From: an uncultured Clostridia bacterium
Lineage (GTDB): Bacteria > Bacillota > Clostridia > Oscillospirales > Acutalibacteraceae
Length of the DNA: 64,000 bases
Reading direction: 5' to 3'
NCBI GenBank assembly: GCA_937884975.1
Contig: CAKZZS010000073.1
Location: 62,001 to 126,000 of the forward strand
Shown here: positions 44,932 to 52,960 of the stretch, one piece after another
Numbering within the stretch: the first letter of the stretch is position 1
Layout: the number at the start of each line of letters is the position of its first letter
Position numbers and translations under genes: made by a program
Notes under the pieces: generated by a model
The model's database searches: none
Told to the model about the DNA's origin: nothing
The model's input: the letters and a program-made list of their open reading frames with translations, nothing else

Positions 44932-46515
44932 TTATCCTATTAAATCAATTGCGCCGTCTGTATAACCTATAGCTTTAAGATATTTTCTTGCAAAAGACCT
45001 GTCAACAATTACCTTTCCGCTGACATTGTGCTTCACGCTCGCCGTGCCGCTGTCGCCGGGATTTGTAATGCCGAGAATAGCGGAATAATTTGCGTATTCA
45101 TCGGTTGAGCTTTTACCGGAATTGCCGATAACGATACAGCCTGCAGAGCTTATCTGTTCATCGGCTGTTTTTGCAACAAAGTCTCTGTTGCGCCTGTGAA
45201 TATTTATTGAGCTGCTCGTAGAGCTGTAATAATCGGTCTGATTACGGTGTCTTACAACCTTTGCGCCGTTTACGTTAAGTCCTGCACACTGGGTCGTTGC
45301 GCTTGAATGATAGGTTGTGGTGAAATTATATATTCCGGATTTCAGAGTAGGCATCGGGTCGCCGTAGTTTCTTGACGGGTCAAACGGACAGTCGGGAATT
45401 GTTGAACAGTTGATATTAAGATAAATAATCTTTCTGTTTCTGACAAGCACTCCGAGCGCGCATTTTCTTAAGGAAACATCATCCGTTCTGCCTGCGCCCT
45501 CCATAAGGAACAGAAGCGTTCCGTCCTTTGACGAAGAGGAAAGCTTATTGGAATACCTTGTGTTAATCTTGAGAAGCGCAAGATACTGTCTTGAATCCTT
45601 TTCAATAGAGTATTCGCTTTGAGCTTGGCTTATCTGCTTTCTTGAGAAAACCTCGTCTGCAGTAATCCAGCTGCAGTAGAAAACGCCGTTATCATAGAAA
45701 TAATAGGTTTTGCCGTTAGCTTCAACAAAGCCTGTACGCATAGCGCCGTTGTCGCCGAAATAATATCTGTAGGTATTGCCCTTGGAATTTGTAATATCCT
45801 TCCAACCTGTTCTCATTGCGCCGTTATCGCCGAAAAAGTACCTGTAGGTGTTACCCTTTGAGTTGGTAATATTTTTCCAGTTGGTATACATTATGCCGTT
45901 GGACGGATTAAAGTAATATCTGTGTTTAACACCCTTGCTGTTTTCTATCCATTGCCAGCCTGTGCGCATAGCGCCGTTTTCACCGAAATAAAACCTGTAG
46001 GTATTACCCTTGGAATTTGTAATATTCCTCCAGCTTGTCCTCATAGCGCCGTTGTCGCCGAAATAATATCTGTAGGTATTGCCCTTGGAATTTGTAATGT
46101 CCTTCCAATTTGTATACATAACGCCGTTAGACGCGAAATAGTACCTGTAAGGCGTCCCCTTACTGTTTTTTATCCATCTCCAGCCGACACACATAACGCA
46201 GTTTTCATCAAAATAGTAGCGATACGAGGTGCCCTTGCTGTTTTTAATCCATTTCCAGCCCTTTACAGCGTAGCCGTCGGAATCAAGGTAGTATCTTTTG
46301 CCGTCAAGCGTCAGCCATCCGGATTTTGTTTTGCCGTTTTTGTCGTAATAACGAAGTTTTTCTCCCTCTTTTACAAGTCCGTTTGAAGAAAGCTCGCTTT
46401 GCTGAACCTTAACGGTTTTATCCGCGTCTCCGTCAGCTAAAACAACAATGCCCGACACCAGTATCACCGCAAAAATAAGCAGTGAAACTGATATCAGGCA
46501 AACAATCCTTTTCAT
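44932..46515 (-). CDS. Secreted GW-repeat protein with possible L,D-transpeptidase-like C-terminus
   Basis: 527 residues. Signal peptide (MKRIVCLISVSLLIFAVILVSG), then about eleven cell-wall-binding repeats (GWKDITNSKGNTYRYYFGDNGAMRT), to residue 280. The C-terminal 240 residues include SINIHRRNRD and SSAGCIVIGN, a spacing like the His and Ser-x-Gly-Cys of L,D-transpeptidases and related peptidoglycan enzymes; I am not certain of the family. GGAGG precedes the ATG. The product is probably exported and held on the cell wall. The repeat DNA is nearly identical to that in the next gene. Confidence 0.75.
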   Translation of the reverse strand: MKRIVCLISVSLLIFAVILVSGIVVLADGDADKTVKVQQSELSSNGLVKEGEKLRYYDKNGKTKSGWLTLDGKRYYLDSDGYAVKGWKWIKNSKGTSYRYYFDENCVMCVGWRWIKNSKGTPYRYYFASNGVMYTNWKDITNSKGNTYRYYFGDNGAMRTSWRNITNSKGNTYRFYFGENGAMRTGWQWIENSKGVKHRYYFNPSNGIMYTNWKNITNSKGNTYRYFFGDNGAMRTGWKDITNSKGNTYRYYFGDNGAMRTGFVEANGKTYYFYDNGVFYCSWITADEVFSRKQISQAQSEYSIEKDSRQYLALLKINTRYSNKLSSSSKDGTLLFLMEGAGRTDDVSLRKCALGVLVRNRKIIYLNINCSTIPDCPFDPSRNYGDPMPTLKSGIYNFTTTYHSSATTQCAGLNVNGAKVVRHRNQTDYYSSTSSSINIHRRNRDFVAKTADEQISSAGCIVIGNSGKSSTDEYANYSAILGITNPGDSGTASVKHNVSGKVIVDRSFARKYLKAIGYTDGAIDLIG

Positions 46516-46642
46516 TACGATTCCTCCAAAGCTATAATAAAAAGATTATAAATCTATTTACAATAACATTCAAGAGGAAAATTGAAAAAAGTTCAGATTA
46601 AAACATGAAAACTAATTAAATTGTCTATTTCTTGAAATTAGT

Positions 46643-47251
46643 TTATCCGTTACGTCTTGATGTTGTTACGGATTGAGTTTTTGACTGGGTTGTAGTTTGA
46701 TTTGTTGTTTGAGTCGTGGTTTGAGTTGTCGTTTGGGCTTCGGTTGTCTGCTTATTATTCGCAAGCTTTTTACCGATAATAAAGCCGACAAGGAACATTG
46801 CAGCAAAAAGAACCACAGCAATAATCGCAAAAACAATTGTTTTATTACCGTTCTTTTTCGGCTCGGTTTTTTCTTTTTTATCCGAAAAAGGGACAGTAAC
46901 AGGTTCACTAACGGATTTTTCCGAAACAGTCGCGTTCACGGCTTTTGTTTCACCCGTAATAATTTCACATAAAGCGATAGTTACGTTGTCTTTTCCGCCG
47001 TTTTCAAGAGCGCGTGAAATCAATTCATCTACAGTATCCTTCAAGGACATCTTTTTAGAGAGCGTTTCACCGATTTCCGCCGATGTAAGCATATCGGTAA
47101 GTCCGTCACTGCAAAGCAGGTATCTGTCACCGTGTTTTGCTTCTTCCCTGACAGTATAGGGTTCTATTACTATTACTATTACTATTACTATTACTATTAC
47201 TATTACTATTACTATTACTATTTCTATTTCTCTAAAAATAACAATACTCAA
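46643..47251 (-). pseudogene. C-terminal fragment of a PP2C protein phosphatase with TM tail
   Basis: Contains the late PP2C motifs EEAKHGDRYLLCSDGLTDM and GGKDNVTIALCEI, a transmembrane helix near residues 135-157 (IVFAIIAVVLFAAMFLVGFIIG) and a Thr/Gln-rich extracellular tail (QTTTQTTTQ). The first ~170 residues of a PP2C domain, with most metal ligands, are absent. In their place the frame runs into a hexanucleotide repeat encoding alternating Val-Ile and begins at a TTG. It cannot be an active phosphatase. The intact form would be a Ser/Thr phosphatase paired with a PASTA kinase. Truncation by rearrangement or an assembly join are both possible. Confidence 0.75.
47164..47231. repeat. Hexanucleotide tandem repeat
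   Basis: Nine perfect CTATTA units (47164-47217) followed by imperfect CTATTT units. It sits where the PP2C homology stops. Being a multiple of three, copy-number change would not shift the reading frame. Confidence 0.95.
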
Positions 47252-47284
47252 ACAATACTTTTTACGGAATTACTCATCAAAAAA

Positions 47285-47330
47285 GAAGCTCCCGAGGGAG
47301 GCACTTCATAAAGAAGGTTGCCTCCCTTGG
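47285..47330 (-). terminator. Left-border outward-facing hairpin
   Basis: On the minus strand, GGGAGGCA (47319-47326) pairs with TGCCTCCC (47296-47303) around an inner CTTC/GAAG stem; GAGCTTCTTTTTT follows. It shares loop sequence and tail with the hairpin at 63683-63732. Confidence 0.65.
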
Positions 47331-47400
47331 TCTTTATAATCAGCCGATGTTTGATTGTAGGAATAGAAAACATAATCAATTAAGCATACGGAGGATTATT

Positions 47401-47778
47401 ATGAAGAAACATATTACTGATGAGAAGAACGGACTTGACTATACGCTTGTAAACGGCGTGTATCTGCCTAACCTTATATCAACCGAAACGAATTATGAAA
47501 TTGGTCATTGGGGAGAAAGACACCTTGACTACATAATGAAGTATCATAAGGTGTTCTATACCTCCCTCAAAACAAGTTGTAATTTGAACTCATATTTACA
47601 TGAGGTGGATATTCGTGCAACTGAGATGTATGACCGTCTTGTTATGCAACTTAAAGAGCAACAAGGTATTACTGAAAAACTCAAAGCCGATGATATGAAG
47701 GTTTGGGTGCAGGCAATGAACAATATTACCAATCAAGCACGAGAGATTGTCTATAACGAAGTAATTTATGCGAGGTAA
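47401..47778 (+). CDS. TnpV family transposon-encoded protein
   Basis: 125 residues from ATG 47401, with GGAGG upstream; the frame extends 18 codons earlier. MKKHITDEKNGLDYTLVNGVYLPNL, the IGHWGERHLDYIMKYH segment and the C-terminal VWVQAMNNITNQAREIV match TnpV proteins of Tn4451-like elements. Its biochemical role is unknown. It overlaps the next gene's leader and is probably cotranscribed with it. Confidence 0.85.
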   Translation: MKKHITDEKNGLDYTLVNGVYLPNLISTETNYEIGHWGERHLDYIMKYHKVFYTSLKTSCNLNSYLHEVDIRATEMYDRLVMQLKEQQGITEKLKADDMKVWVQAMNNITNQAREIVYNEVIYAR

Positions 47779-47782
47779 GGTT

Positions 47783-48046
47783 ATGGATATTCTTGAAGAG
47801 CTTTGGTACGGAAATATTACACCAACAGAATACAGTCGCATTGAAAACAATGCAAATTACAAGGAAGCACTTAGGTTAGTCAATCAAAATCAGGAACGCT
47901 TGAAAGCAACCTTGACTGATGAGCAAATTGAGTTGTTAGAAAAGTTACTTACAGCAAAAGAAGAATTTGCAAACCTTATTGAACTTGACTGTTTTAAGGT
48001 TGGATTTAAACTTGGTGCAAGATTCACAACAGAAGCATATACATAA
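47783..48046 (+). CDS. Small mobile-element protein (DUF6809-like)
   Basis: 87 residues: MDILEELWYGNITPTEY, then a charged helical middle and a conserved LDCFKVGFKLGARFTTEAY end. Proteins of this type (probably DUF6809) are frequent next to TnpV and in mobile elements of gut Clostridia; no function is known. ATG 47783 has GAGGTAAGG upstream and sits 4 bases after the tnpV stop. Confidence 0.7.
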   Translation: MDILEELWYGNITPTEYSRIENNANYKEALRLVNQNQERLKATLTDEQIELLEKLLTAKEEFANLIELDCFKVGFKLGARFTTEAYT

Positions 48047-48047
48047 A

Positions 48048-48085
48048 AGCGAGGCGGAGATGAAAATCTCCGCCTTTGCTCTTTA
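48048..48085 (+). terminator. Terminator of the tnpV-DUF6809 operon
   Basis: GCGAGGCGGAGAT-GAAA-ATCTCCGCCTTTGC stem, directly after the stop codon, followed by TCTTT. Confidence 0.75.
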
Positions 48086-48243
48086 CCGTCTTGACCAGTA
48101 AAAAAATGAATTTTAGCAAATAATAACACTTAAAATGATGAAGGATATGCAAACAGTAATCTGTCAAAATGTTTTGCGTTTTTCTCTGTTCTTGAGTAGT
48201 AGAAAATCAACAATAAACGGCACTAAATTTTTTAAAAACAATT

Positions 48244-48384
48244 ATGTATCAATTTTCGCAAGCCATGCCGCAGATTATGGCGCTTTATGATAAGAACGGT
48301 TGGGAGATGGGACTGTTCTATCTTGAAAACGGACACGCCGAAATCCGAGGAATGCTTGATTTAAAAGAAGAATTTGATGTATAA
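48244..48384 (+). pseudogene. Gene remnant, 46 codons
   Basis: Open frame MYQFSQAMPQIMALYDKNG...LDLKEEFDV ending at TAA 48384, followed at once by a strong terminator. It has no ribosome binding site, and the segment from QAMPQIMALYDKNGWEMGLFYLENG reads like the C-terminus of a longer mobile-element protein, so I call it a 3' remnant. I do not recognise the family with confidence. Confidence 0.4.
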
Positions 48385-48390
48385 AGAAAT

Positions 48391-48425
48391 GCAGCCGCAG
48401 AGTTTCTCTGCGGCTGTACTTTTTG
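48391..48425 (+). terminator. Terminator after the gene remnant
   Basis: AGCCGCAGA with TCTGCGGCT, loop GTTTC-type, followed by a T-run. Confidence 0.8.
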
Positions 48426-48482
48426 CTTTCGGTATGATATAATAAACTAACTAAATTCCAGTTTATGAGTGTGTGATTTGCA

Positions 48483-48929
48483 ATGAATATATTTGAAATA
48501 ACCAACAATAAAAAAGAATTTCTTGACTTGCTGTTATTAGCAGATGAGCAGGAAGATATGGTTGACCGTTACCTTGAAAAAGGTAAAATGTTTGTCCTTG
48601 AAGATGACGGCGTCATAATAGGCGAATGTGTTATTACTGATGAAGGAAACGGAATTTTCGAAATAAAAAACCTTGCAACACAGCCAGCATATCGCAGAAA
48701 AGGATATGGAAAAGCACTGATAGAATATGTTGTTAATAAATTTAAAAGTCAGTACTCTGTATTACAGGTTGGAACTGGCGACAGTCCACTGACAATACCG
48801 TTTTATGAAAAATGCGGTTTTGTCCGCTCGCATACCATACCAAATTTCTTTACAGATAATTATGACCATCCAATATATGAATGCGGCATTCAGTTGGTGG
48901 ATATGGTTTATTTACGAAGATTATTTTAA
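48483..48929 (+). CDS. GNAT family N-acetyltransferase
   Basis: 148 residues. The acetyl-CoA-binding motif A is IKNLATQPAYRRKGYGKALIEYVV (R/Q-x-x-G-x-G/A), preceded by FVLEDDGVIIGECVIT and followed by FYEKCGFVRSH. Substrate unknown; many small GNAT genes in mobile DNA modify antibiotics or protein N-termini. A TATAAT box lies at 48438-48443 with a weak -35. Confidence 0.88.
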   Translation: MNIFEITNNKKEFLDLLLLADEQEDMVDRYLEKGKMFVLEDDGVIIGECVITDEGNGIFEIKNLATQPAYRRKGYGKALIEYVVNKFKSQYSVLQVGTGDSPLTIPFYEKCGFVRSHTIPNFFTDNYDHPIYECGIQLVDMVYLRRLF

Positions 48930-48958
48930 ATCACGATTTATAGAGATGACATAACAAA

Positions 48959-48984
48959 GGCAAGGAATGAAATCATTCCTTGCC
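48959..48984. terminator. GCAAGGAATGA palindrome terminator, copy 1
   Basis: GGCAAGGAATGA with TCATTCCTTGCC, 12-bp perfect stem, between converging GNAT and DMT genes. The same palindrome recurs at 51366 and 58657. Confidence 0.85.
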
Positions 48985-48990
48985 ATTTTG

Positions 48991-49866
48991 TTATTTCTCA
49001 CTCTGTCTTTCAAGAATAAAGCCGCACACGATAATCATAACAGAACCAATGCATTGTATCAAAGTCATATGTTCATGAAGGAATAAAACTCCCGCAAGCG
49101 CAGTAAATACAGGTAAGAGATTTAAGTAAACACCGTAAACACCTGAAATTGTTGTTCCTAAGTCAACAAGTCCTTTGACTTCAATCAAGCAGCCAAAGCC
49201 ACCGGACAGAATACCCATTAGCACAATGCTTATCCAAAAATCACGACCTGATAATGATGTCGGAATATGGGAAATTGCAATCGGCAGCATAATAACAAAC
49301 GCCGTCGCCATTTGAAAAAGTGTGATAGTGTGGCTACTGTAAGTTTTATCTAAATTTCTGATTAAGTACCCGTATATTATCCATATAATAATGCATATAG
49401 CACAACAGGCATAACCAATCCATTTGTGGCTATTGTTACTTTCACCGTTGATTACAACAAGAATCAGACCGGCAATAGAAATACAAATCACGAGAAATGT
49501 CTTCCAATTAGGTTTCTTTTTTTCAACCGCACAATCTGTTAAATATGATACCGCAGGGAGAAAACCGAGCAGTATAGTAACTGTGCTGACAGAAAGGTAT
49601 TTTAATGCGGTGTACTCAAAGAAGAAATAAAGAACATCTCCTAACAATGCAGAAATAATCAGTAATAAAAAATCTTTTCTTTTAGGAATAGTAAGACCGT
49701 GTTTTAACGCCACTACTATAAAAACTATCGGTAATGCAAATGCGTATTTTGCACACAATAGAAAAATCTGATTTACCGAATCCAAAGCAACAGAAACGGT
49801 AACCGAGTCCATAGCCCAGATTGCGATAAGTAAAACCATTAATAAATGTGCATGCTTTTTTGACAT
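48991..49866 (-). CDS. DMT superfamily (EamA) transporter
   Basis: 291 residues, ten predicted transmembrane helices in two EamA halves. N-terminal MVLLIAIWAMDSVTVSVAL and C-terminal TALAGVLFLHEHMTLIQCIGSVMIIVCGF are typical of drug/metabolite exporters. The substrate is unknown. It follows the MerR gene on the same strand after 19 bases, with GGAG upstream, so the regulator and exporter probably form an operon. Confidence 0.88.
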   Translation of the reverse strand: MSKKHAHLLMVLLIAIWAMDSVTVSVALDSVNQIFLLCAKYAFALPIVFIVVALKHGLTIPKRKDFLLLIISALLGDVLYFFFEYTALKYLSVSTVTILLGFLPAVSYLTDCAVEKKKPNWKTFLVICISIAGLILVVINGESNNSHKWIGYACCAICIIIWIIYGYLIRNLDKTYSSHTITLFQMATAFVIMLPIAISHIPTSLSGRDFWISIVLMGILSGGFGCLIEVKGLVDLGTTISGVYGVYLNLLPVFTALAGVLFLHEHMTLIQCIGSVMIIVCGFILERQSEK

Positions 49867-49885
49867 TATTTCTTTCTCCGCCGAA

Positions 49886-50281
49886 TTAGTCAGCTTTAAT
49901 CAAATTGCTTTGGTATTTTATGCTTCCGTCTAATACGCCGTTGTAGAAAGTTTCTTTCCATTCAATGTAATCAATAGAGGCGCTGAGTTCCTCTATTGAT
50001 TTTTTTAGTTGCGCTTTCTTTTCAGCAAGCATTATCTGTCGTTGCGGTATTGTTCTTTCTCCCTGTAAGCACAAATCAAGATATTCTTTGATTTCCTGAA
50101 TATTCATACCGCATTTTTTCAAACAGACAAGATCTTTAATCCAATTGATATTATGCTCGTCAAACAGTCTGTAATTTGCTTCGCTGCGTTTGATGTTCGG
50201 CACAAGACCCTCGTTGCAATAATATTTCAGTGTTTCGTATGTCATTCCTGTCAGTTCGCAGGCTTGCTTCATTGTGTACAT
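49886..50281 (-). CDS. MerR family transcriptional regulator
   Basis: 131 residues. Winged-helix N-terminus MYTMKQACELTGMTYETLKYYCNEGLVPNIKR...YRLFDEHNINWI is a clear MerR DNA-binding domain; a long dimerisation coiled coil follows to about residue 110. The effector domain is short. It is divergent from the hydrolase gene, and the gap holds a MerR-type promoter with a 19-base spacer, so it probably controls both directions. Confidence 0.9.
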   Translation of the reverse strand: MYTMKQACELTGMTYETLKYYCNEGLVPNIKRSEANYRLFDEHNINWIKDLVCLKKCGMNIQEIKEYLDLCLQGERTIPQRQIMLAEKKAQLKKSIEELSASIDYIEWKETFYNGVLDGSIKYQSNLIKAD

Positions 50282-50309
50282 AAATATCCTCCGAAATTTA
50301 AAAAAGCTC

Positions 50310-50340
50310 TTGACTCGGTAGTAACTATCGGGTTTATAAT
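50310..50340 (+). promoter_or_regulatory. MerR-type promoter/operator
   Basis: TTGACT (50310-50315) and TATAAT (50335-50340) are separated by 19 bases, the long spacer typical of MerR-activated promoters, and the spacer holds the dyad CGGTAGTAACTATCG. It drives the hydrolase gene. Confidence 0.8.
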
Positions 50341-50376
50341 ATCATTGAAATACAACAGATGTCAAGGAGAAAAGAT

Positions 50377-51354
50377 ATGAATAAGTTTGGATTAGTTTAT
50401 GACGGTGCGATTGAGGAAAATATTGAAGGGAAGGTCAACATTCATCCCGTTACTTACAATGTGAACGGTGTGGAGGTTTCCGCAAATGTATATACCCCTG
50501 CCGATTATGACGAGAAGGCTGATAAGAAATATCCCGCCGTAACCGTTGCACATCCCAACGGCGGTGTAAAGGAACAGGTATCAGGTCTGTTTGCACAAAA
50601 GCTTGCAGAGAACGGATATATTACCATCGCCTGTGATGCGGCATATCAGGGAGCAAGCGGTGGCGAGCCGAGAAACTTGGATAACCCCGCCAACAGAGTG
50701 GAGGATATTCACGCAATGGTGGACTATATTTCCGTCTATCCCGGCGTTGATGAAAACAGAATCGGTATGCTCGGTATCTGCGGCGGCGGATATACCATTA
50801 AGGCTGCACAAACTGAAAAAAGAGCGAAAGCGGTTGCTACGCTCAGTATGTTCAATACGGGTATTGTTCGTCTTTACGGCTTAGGCAATTCGCAGGCTGA
50901 TACCATTCAGCAGAGATTACAAGAGGCGGCGGATGCACGCACCGCAGAAGCAAAAACGGGCGAGGTTGTCTATCCCGCACCAAGAGGTGAGATTACGCAG
51001 GAATATATTGACTCGCTTCCCGATGGTTTATACAAAGACGGAATGTATTATTACGGCAGAGATTATGCTCACCCGAACAGTGGCGGTCAGGCTCCCGTAA
51101 AATGCCTGCTTGACCTTGTGAACTTTGATGCAAGGCAGAATATGGAGTTAATAAACGTTCCGCTTCTGATGATGGCAGGCAGCGAGGCAGATACGCTTTA
51201 TATGACGAAGGACTGCTTCGAACTTGCAACGGGAACAGAAAATAAAGAGTTATTCATCATTGAAGGCGCAAGACATATCCCGACCTACTTTGTTCCCGAA
51301 TATGTAGAACAGGAAACAAACAAGCTGTTAGAATTCTTCGGTAAGTTTTTATAA
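50377..51354 (+). CDS. Dienelactone-hydrolase-like alpha/beta hydrolase
   Basis: 325 residues from ATG 50377 (AAGGAG upstream). The nucleophile elbow is MLGICGGGYT, with Cys135 in place of the usual serine as in dienelactone hydrolases; the acid is probably in MAGSEADTLY and the histidine in ARHIPTYF near the end. VTVAHPNGGVKEQVSGLFAQKLAENGY is the oxyanion region. A cytoplasmic esterase or detoxifying hydrolase under MerR control is likely; the substrate is unknown. Confidence 0.82.
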   Translation: MNKFGLVYDGAIEENIEGKVNIHPVTYNVNGVEVSANVYTPADYDEKADKKYPAVTVAHPNGGVKEQVSGLFAQKLAENGYITIACDAAYQGASGGEPRNLDNPANRVEDIHAMVDYISVYPGVDENRIGMLGICGGGYTIKAAQTEKRAKAVATLSMFNTGIVRLYGLGNSQADTIQQRLQEAADARTAEAKTGEVVYPAPRGEITQEYIDSLPDGLYKDGMYYYGRDYAHPNSGGQAPVKCLLDLVNFDARQNMELINVPLLMMAGSEADTLYMTKDCFELATGTENKELFIIEGARHIPTYFVPEYVEQETNKLLEFFGKFL

Positions 51355-51365
51355 TCAAATCAACA

Positions 51366-51390
51366 GGCAAGGAATGAATCATTCCTTGCC
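51366..51390. terminator. GCAAGGAATGA palindrome terminator, copy 2
   Basis: GGCAAGGAATG-AAT-CATTCCTTGCC; followed by TTGCTTTTT. One arm encodes the end of the GH39 reading frame. It separates converging hydrolase and GH39 genes. Confidence 0.85.
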
Positions 51391-52836
51391 TTGCTTTTTA
51401 AGTATGAACGCTTTGACCTCGTGGGGCTCAAGCGTTATGTCAATATCAAATTTGGTTATGCTTTTTTCTTCAACAATAGGTTTACTCTGCTCTTTTAACA
51501 GGGCAATTTGTTCCCTTGACGGATACTGTGGCGCACCGAGTTTTACCCAGTTGTGAAGGGCTGACGTGCCTTCATTCAGCGTATATTCCGTTTGTCTGTA
51601 TTCACCGTTGAGCTCAATTGAAATGCTAATATGGTCAGTCATATTATTAAACACATCATCACGGCTTGTGAGTGTTAATTTGCTTCTGTCGCCCTCGGCA
51701 AATTCGTCTGTGTAGTGACAGTAATTCCAAACGATAACCTGATAATCCTCGCCTTATTTTGTGATAATATGATTGTCCGTTATCTCAATGATTTCATCGC
51801 CGAGCATGGACAAAAAGTAATACGCCCAATATGACGGCTTCTTGATACCGTCCGCATTAATTAAACCGAAGCCGCCGTGGAAGGGCTGTTCGCCCGGTCC
51901 GTTTTCTTCAAATATATCCGTGAACGCCCAGTAGCCGAGCGAGTCAATCTTGCCGAAATTGTGAGTTATGTTATACAGAATAAACGGCGCTTCAAACGGC
52001 GTATCGTGGATATAATCTCTCGGGCTCGGTGAGGAATTCCATTCCGTCAGATGAATTTCCGCATTTTTGTAAGGCGAAGCTTCAACAATGCTTTTGAGAT
52101 TATCGATAAACTCTATGCATTTATCCTTGCCCATATAGCCCATTTTCTCATTGCCGTCAATGTCAAGGGGCCAATAAGTAGGATACGGATGCGCCGTGAA
52201 GAAATCTATCGGGAGTTCTTTGCGCTCACAAAAACGGATAAACTCCTTAAAATAATTCAAACCGTCCCTGAAATCAGCACCGCTCACGGAAGGTCCGCCG
52301 ACTCTTAAATAAGGGCAGACTGATTTAATCGCAGGCACGGATACCTCATAGAGCTTGAAATACTGCTCCTGCGTGCCTCGCCAGAACGAACCTAAATTCG
52401 GTTCATTCCAAACCTCAAAGTACCAGGTCTTAACCTCGTCAAGTCCGTAGCGCTCGACAAGATGCTTCACCGTACCATTCACCATAAACGCCCATTTATC
52501 GTAATCGTTGGGCGGACAGCCGTTAGCGTGCCACCAAAAGACTGTATCGGGAACGGTGGCAAGTTCTGTCGGTACAAAGCCAAGCTCAAGCAATGGCTTT
52601 AAGCCATTATCAAGCAGAAAATCGAACAGTTTATCAATATAACCGAACCACAATTTCGGTTCGCCGTTTTCCTCACGGTAAACCGCCATATCGTCGTGAA
52701 AGATGCCGTGAAAGCGCACATACTCAAAACCGATTTCCTTTTGCAGTTCAATTAACTGCTTCTGAAAATCAGCCCGAAGCCCCTCGGCAGCCCTGCCGAA
52801 GGTAATGCACTTTTGATAATATCTGTCGTTTTTCAT
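51379..52836 (-). pseudogene. GH39 beta-xylosidase-like gene interrupted by one stop codon
   Basis: Reading from 52836, the frame encodes a GH39 barrel with the acid/base Glu145 (FEVWNEPNL) and nucleophile Glu265 (IHLTEWNSSPS). A TAA at 51754-51756 replaces codon 361. The same frame then continues for 124 codons (GEDYQVIVWNYCHYTDEF ... FILKKQGKE) and completes the C-terminal beta-sandwich, giving about 485 codons, near the family's usual length. A single point change from CAA or AAA is the simplest cause. Read-through, sequencing error or a still-active truncated barrel cannot be excluded. It heads leftwards from the operator shared with GH28. Confidence 0.88.
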
Positions 52837-52880
52837 AATCATCACCAACAATATAATAGCATTATTAATATATTGTGCAG

Positions 52881-52905
52881 CGACATTATTATTAAAAAGA
52901 TGTCG
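52881..52905. promoter_or_regulatory. Shared operator, copy 1: CGACAT-N13-ATGTCG
   Basis: Perfect 6-bp dyad with a 13-base spacer in the divergent GH39/GH28 gap. Leftwards, a TATATT box (52867-52872) begins 8 bases from the dyad; rightwards, TATATT (52926-52931) lies 20 bases away. The same dyad with identical spacing is at 55080-55104. Confidence 0.7.
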
Positions 52906-52960
52906 CCACTGTTATTCTATTATGTTATATTATTAAAATAGCAAGATAAGGAGAACTGCA

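Noticed and set aside
45700..46250. CRISPR-like regular repeats
   Set aside because: The repeats are in-frame coding repeats of cell-wall-binding modules, without unique spacers.
45922..46386. Antisense open frame across the repeat protein
   Set aside because: It arises from the repetitive composition of the minus-strand gene.
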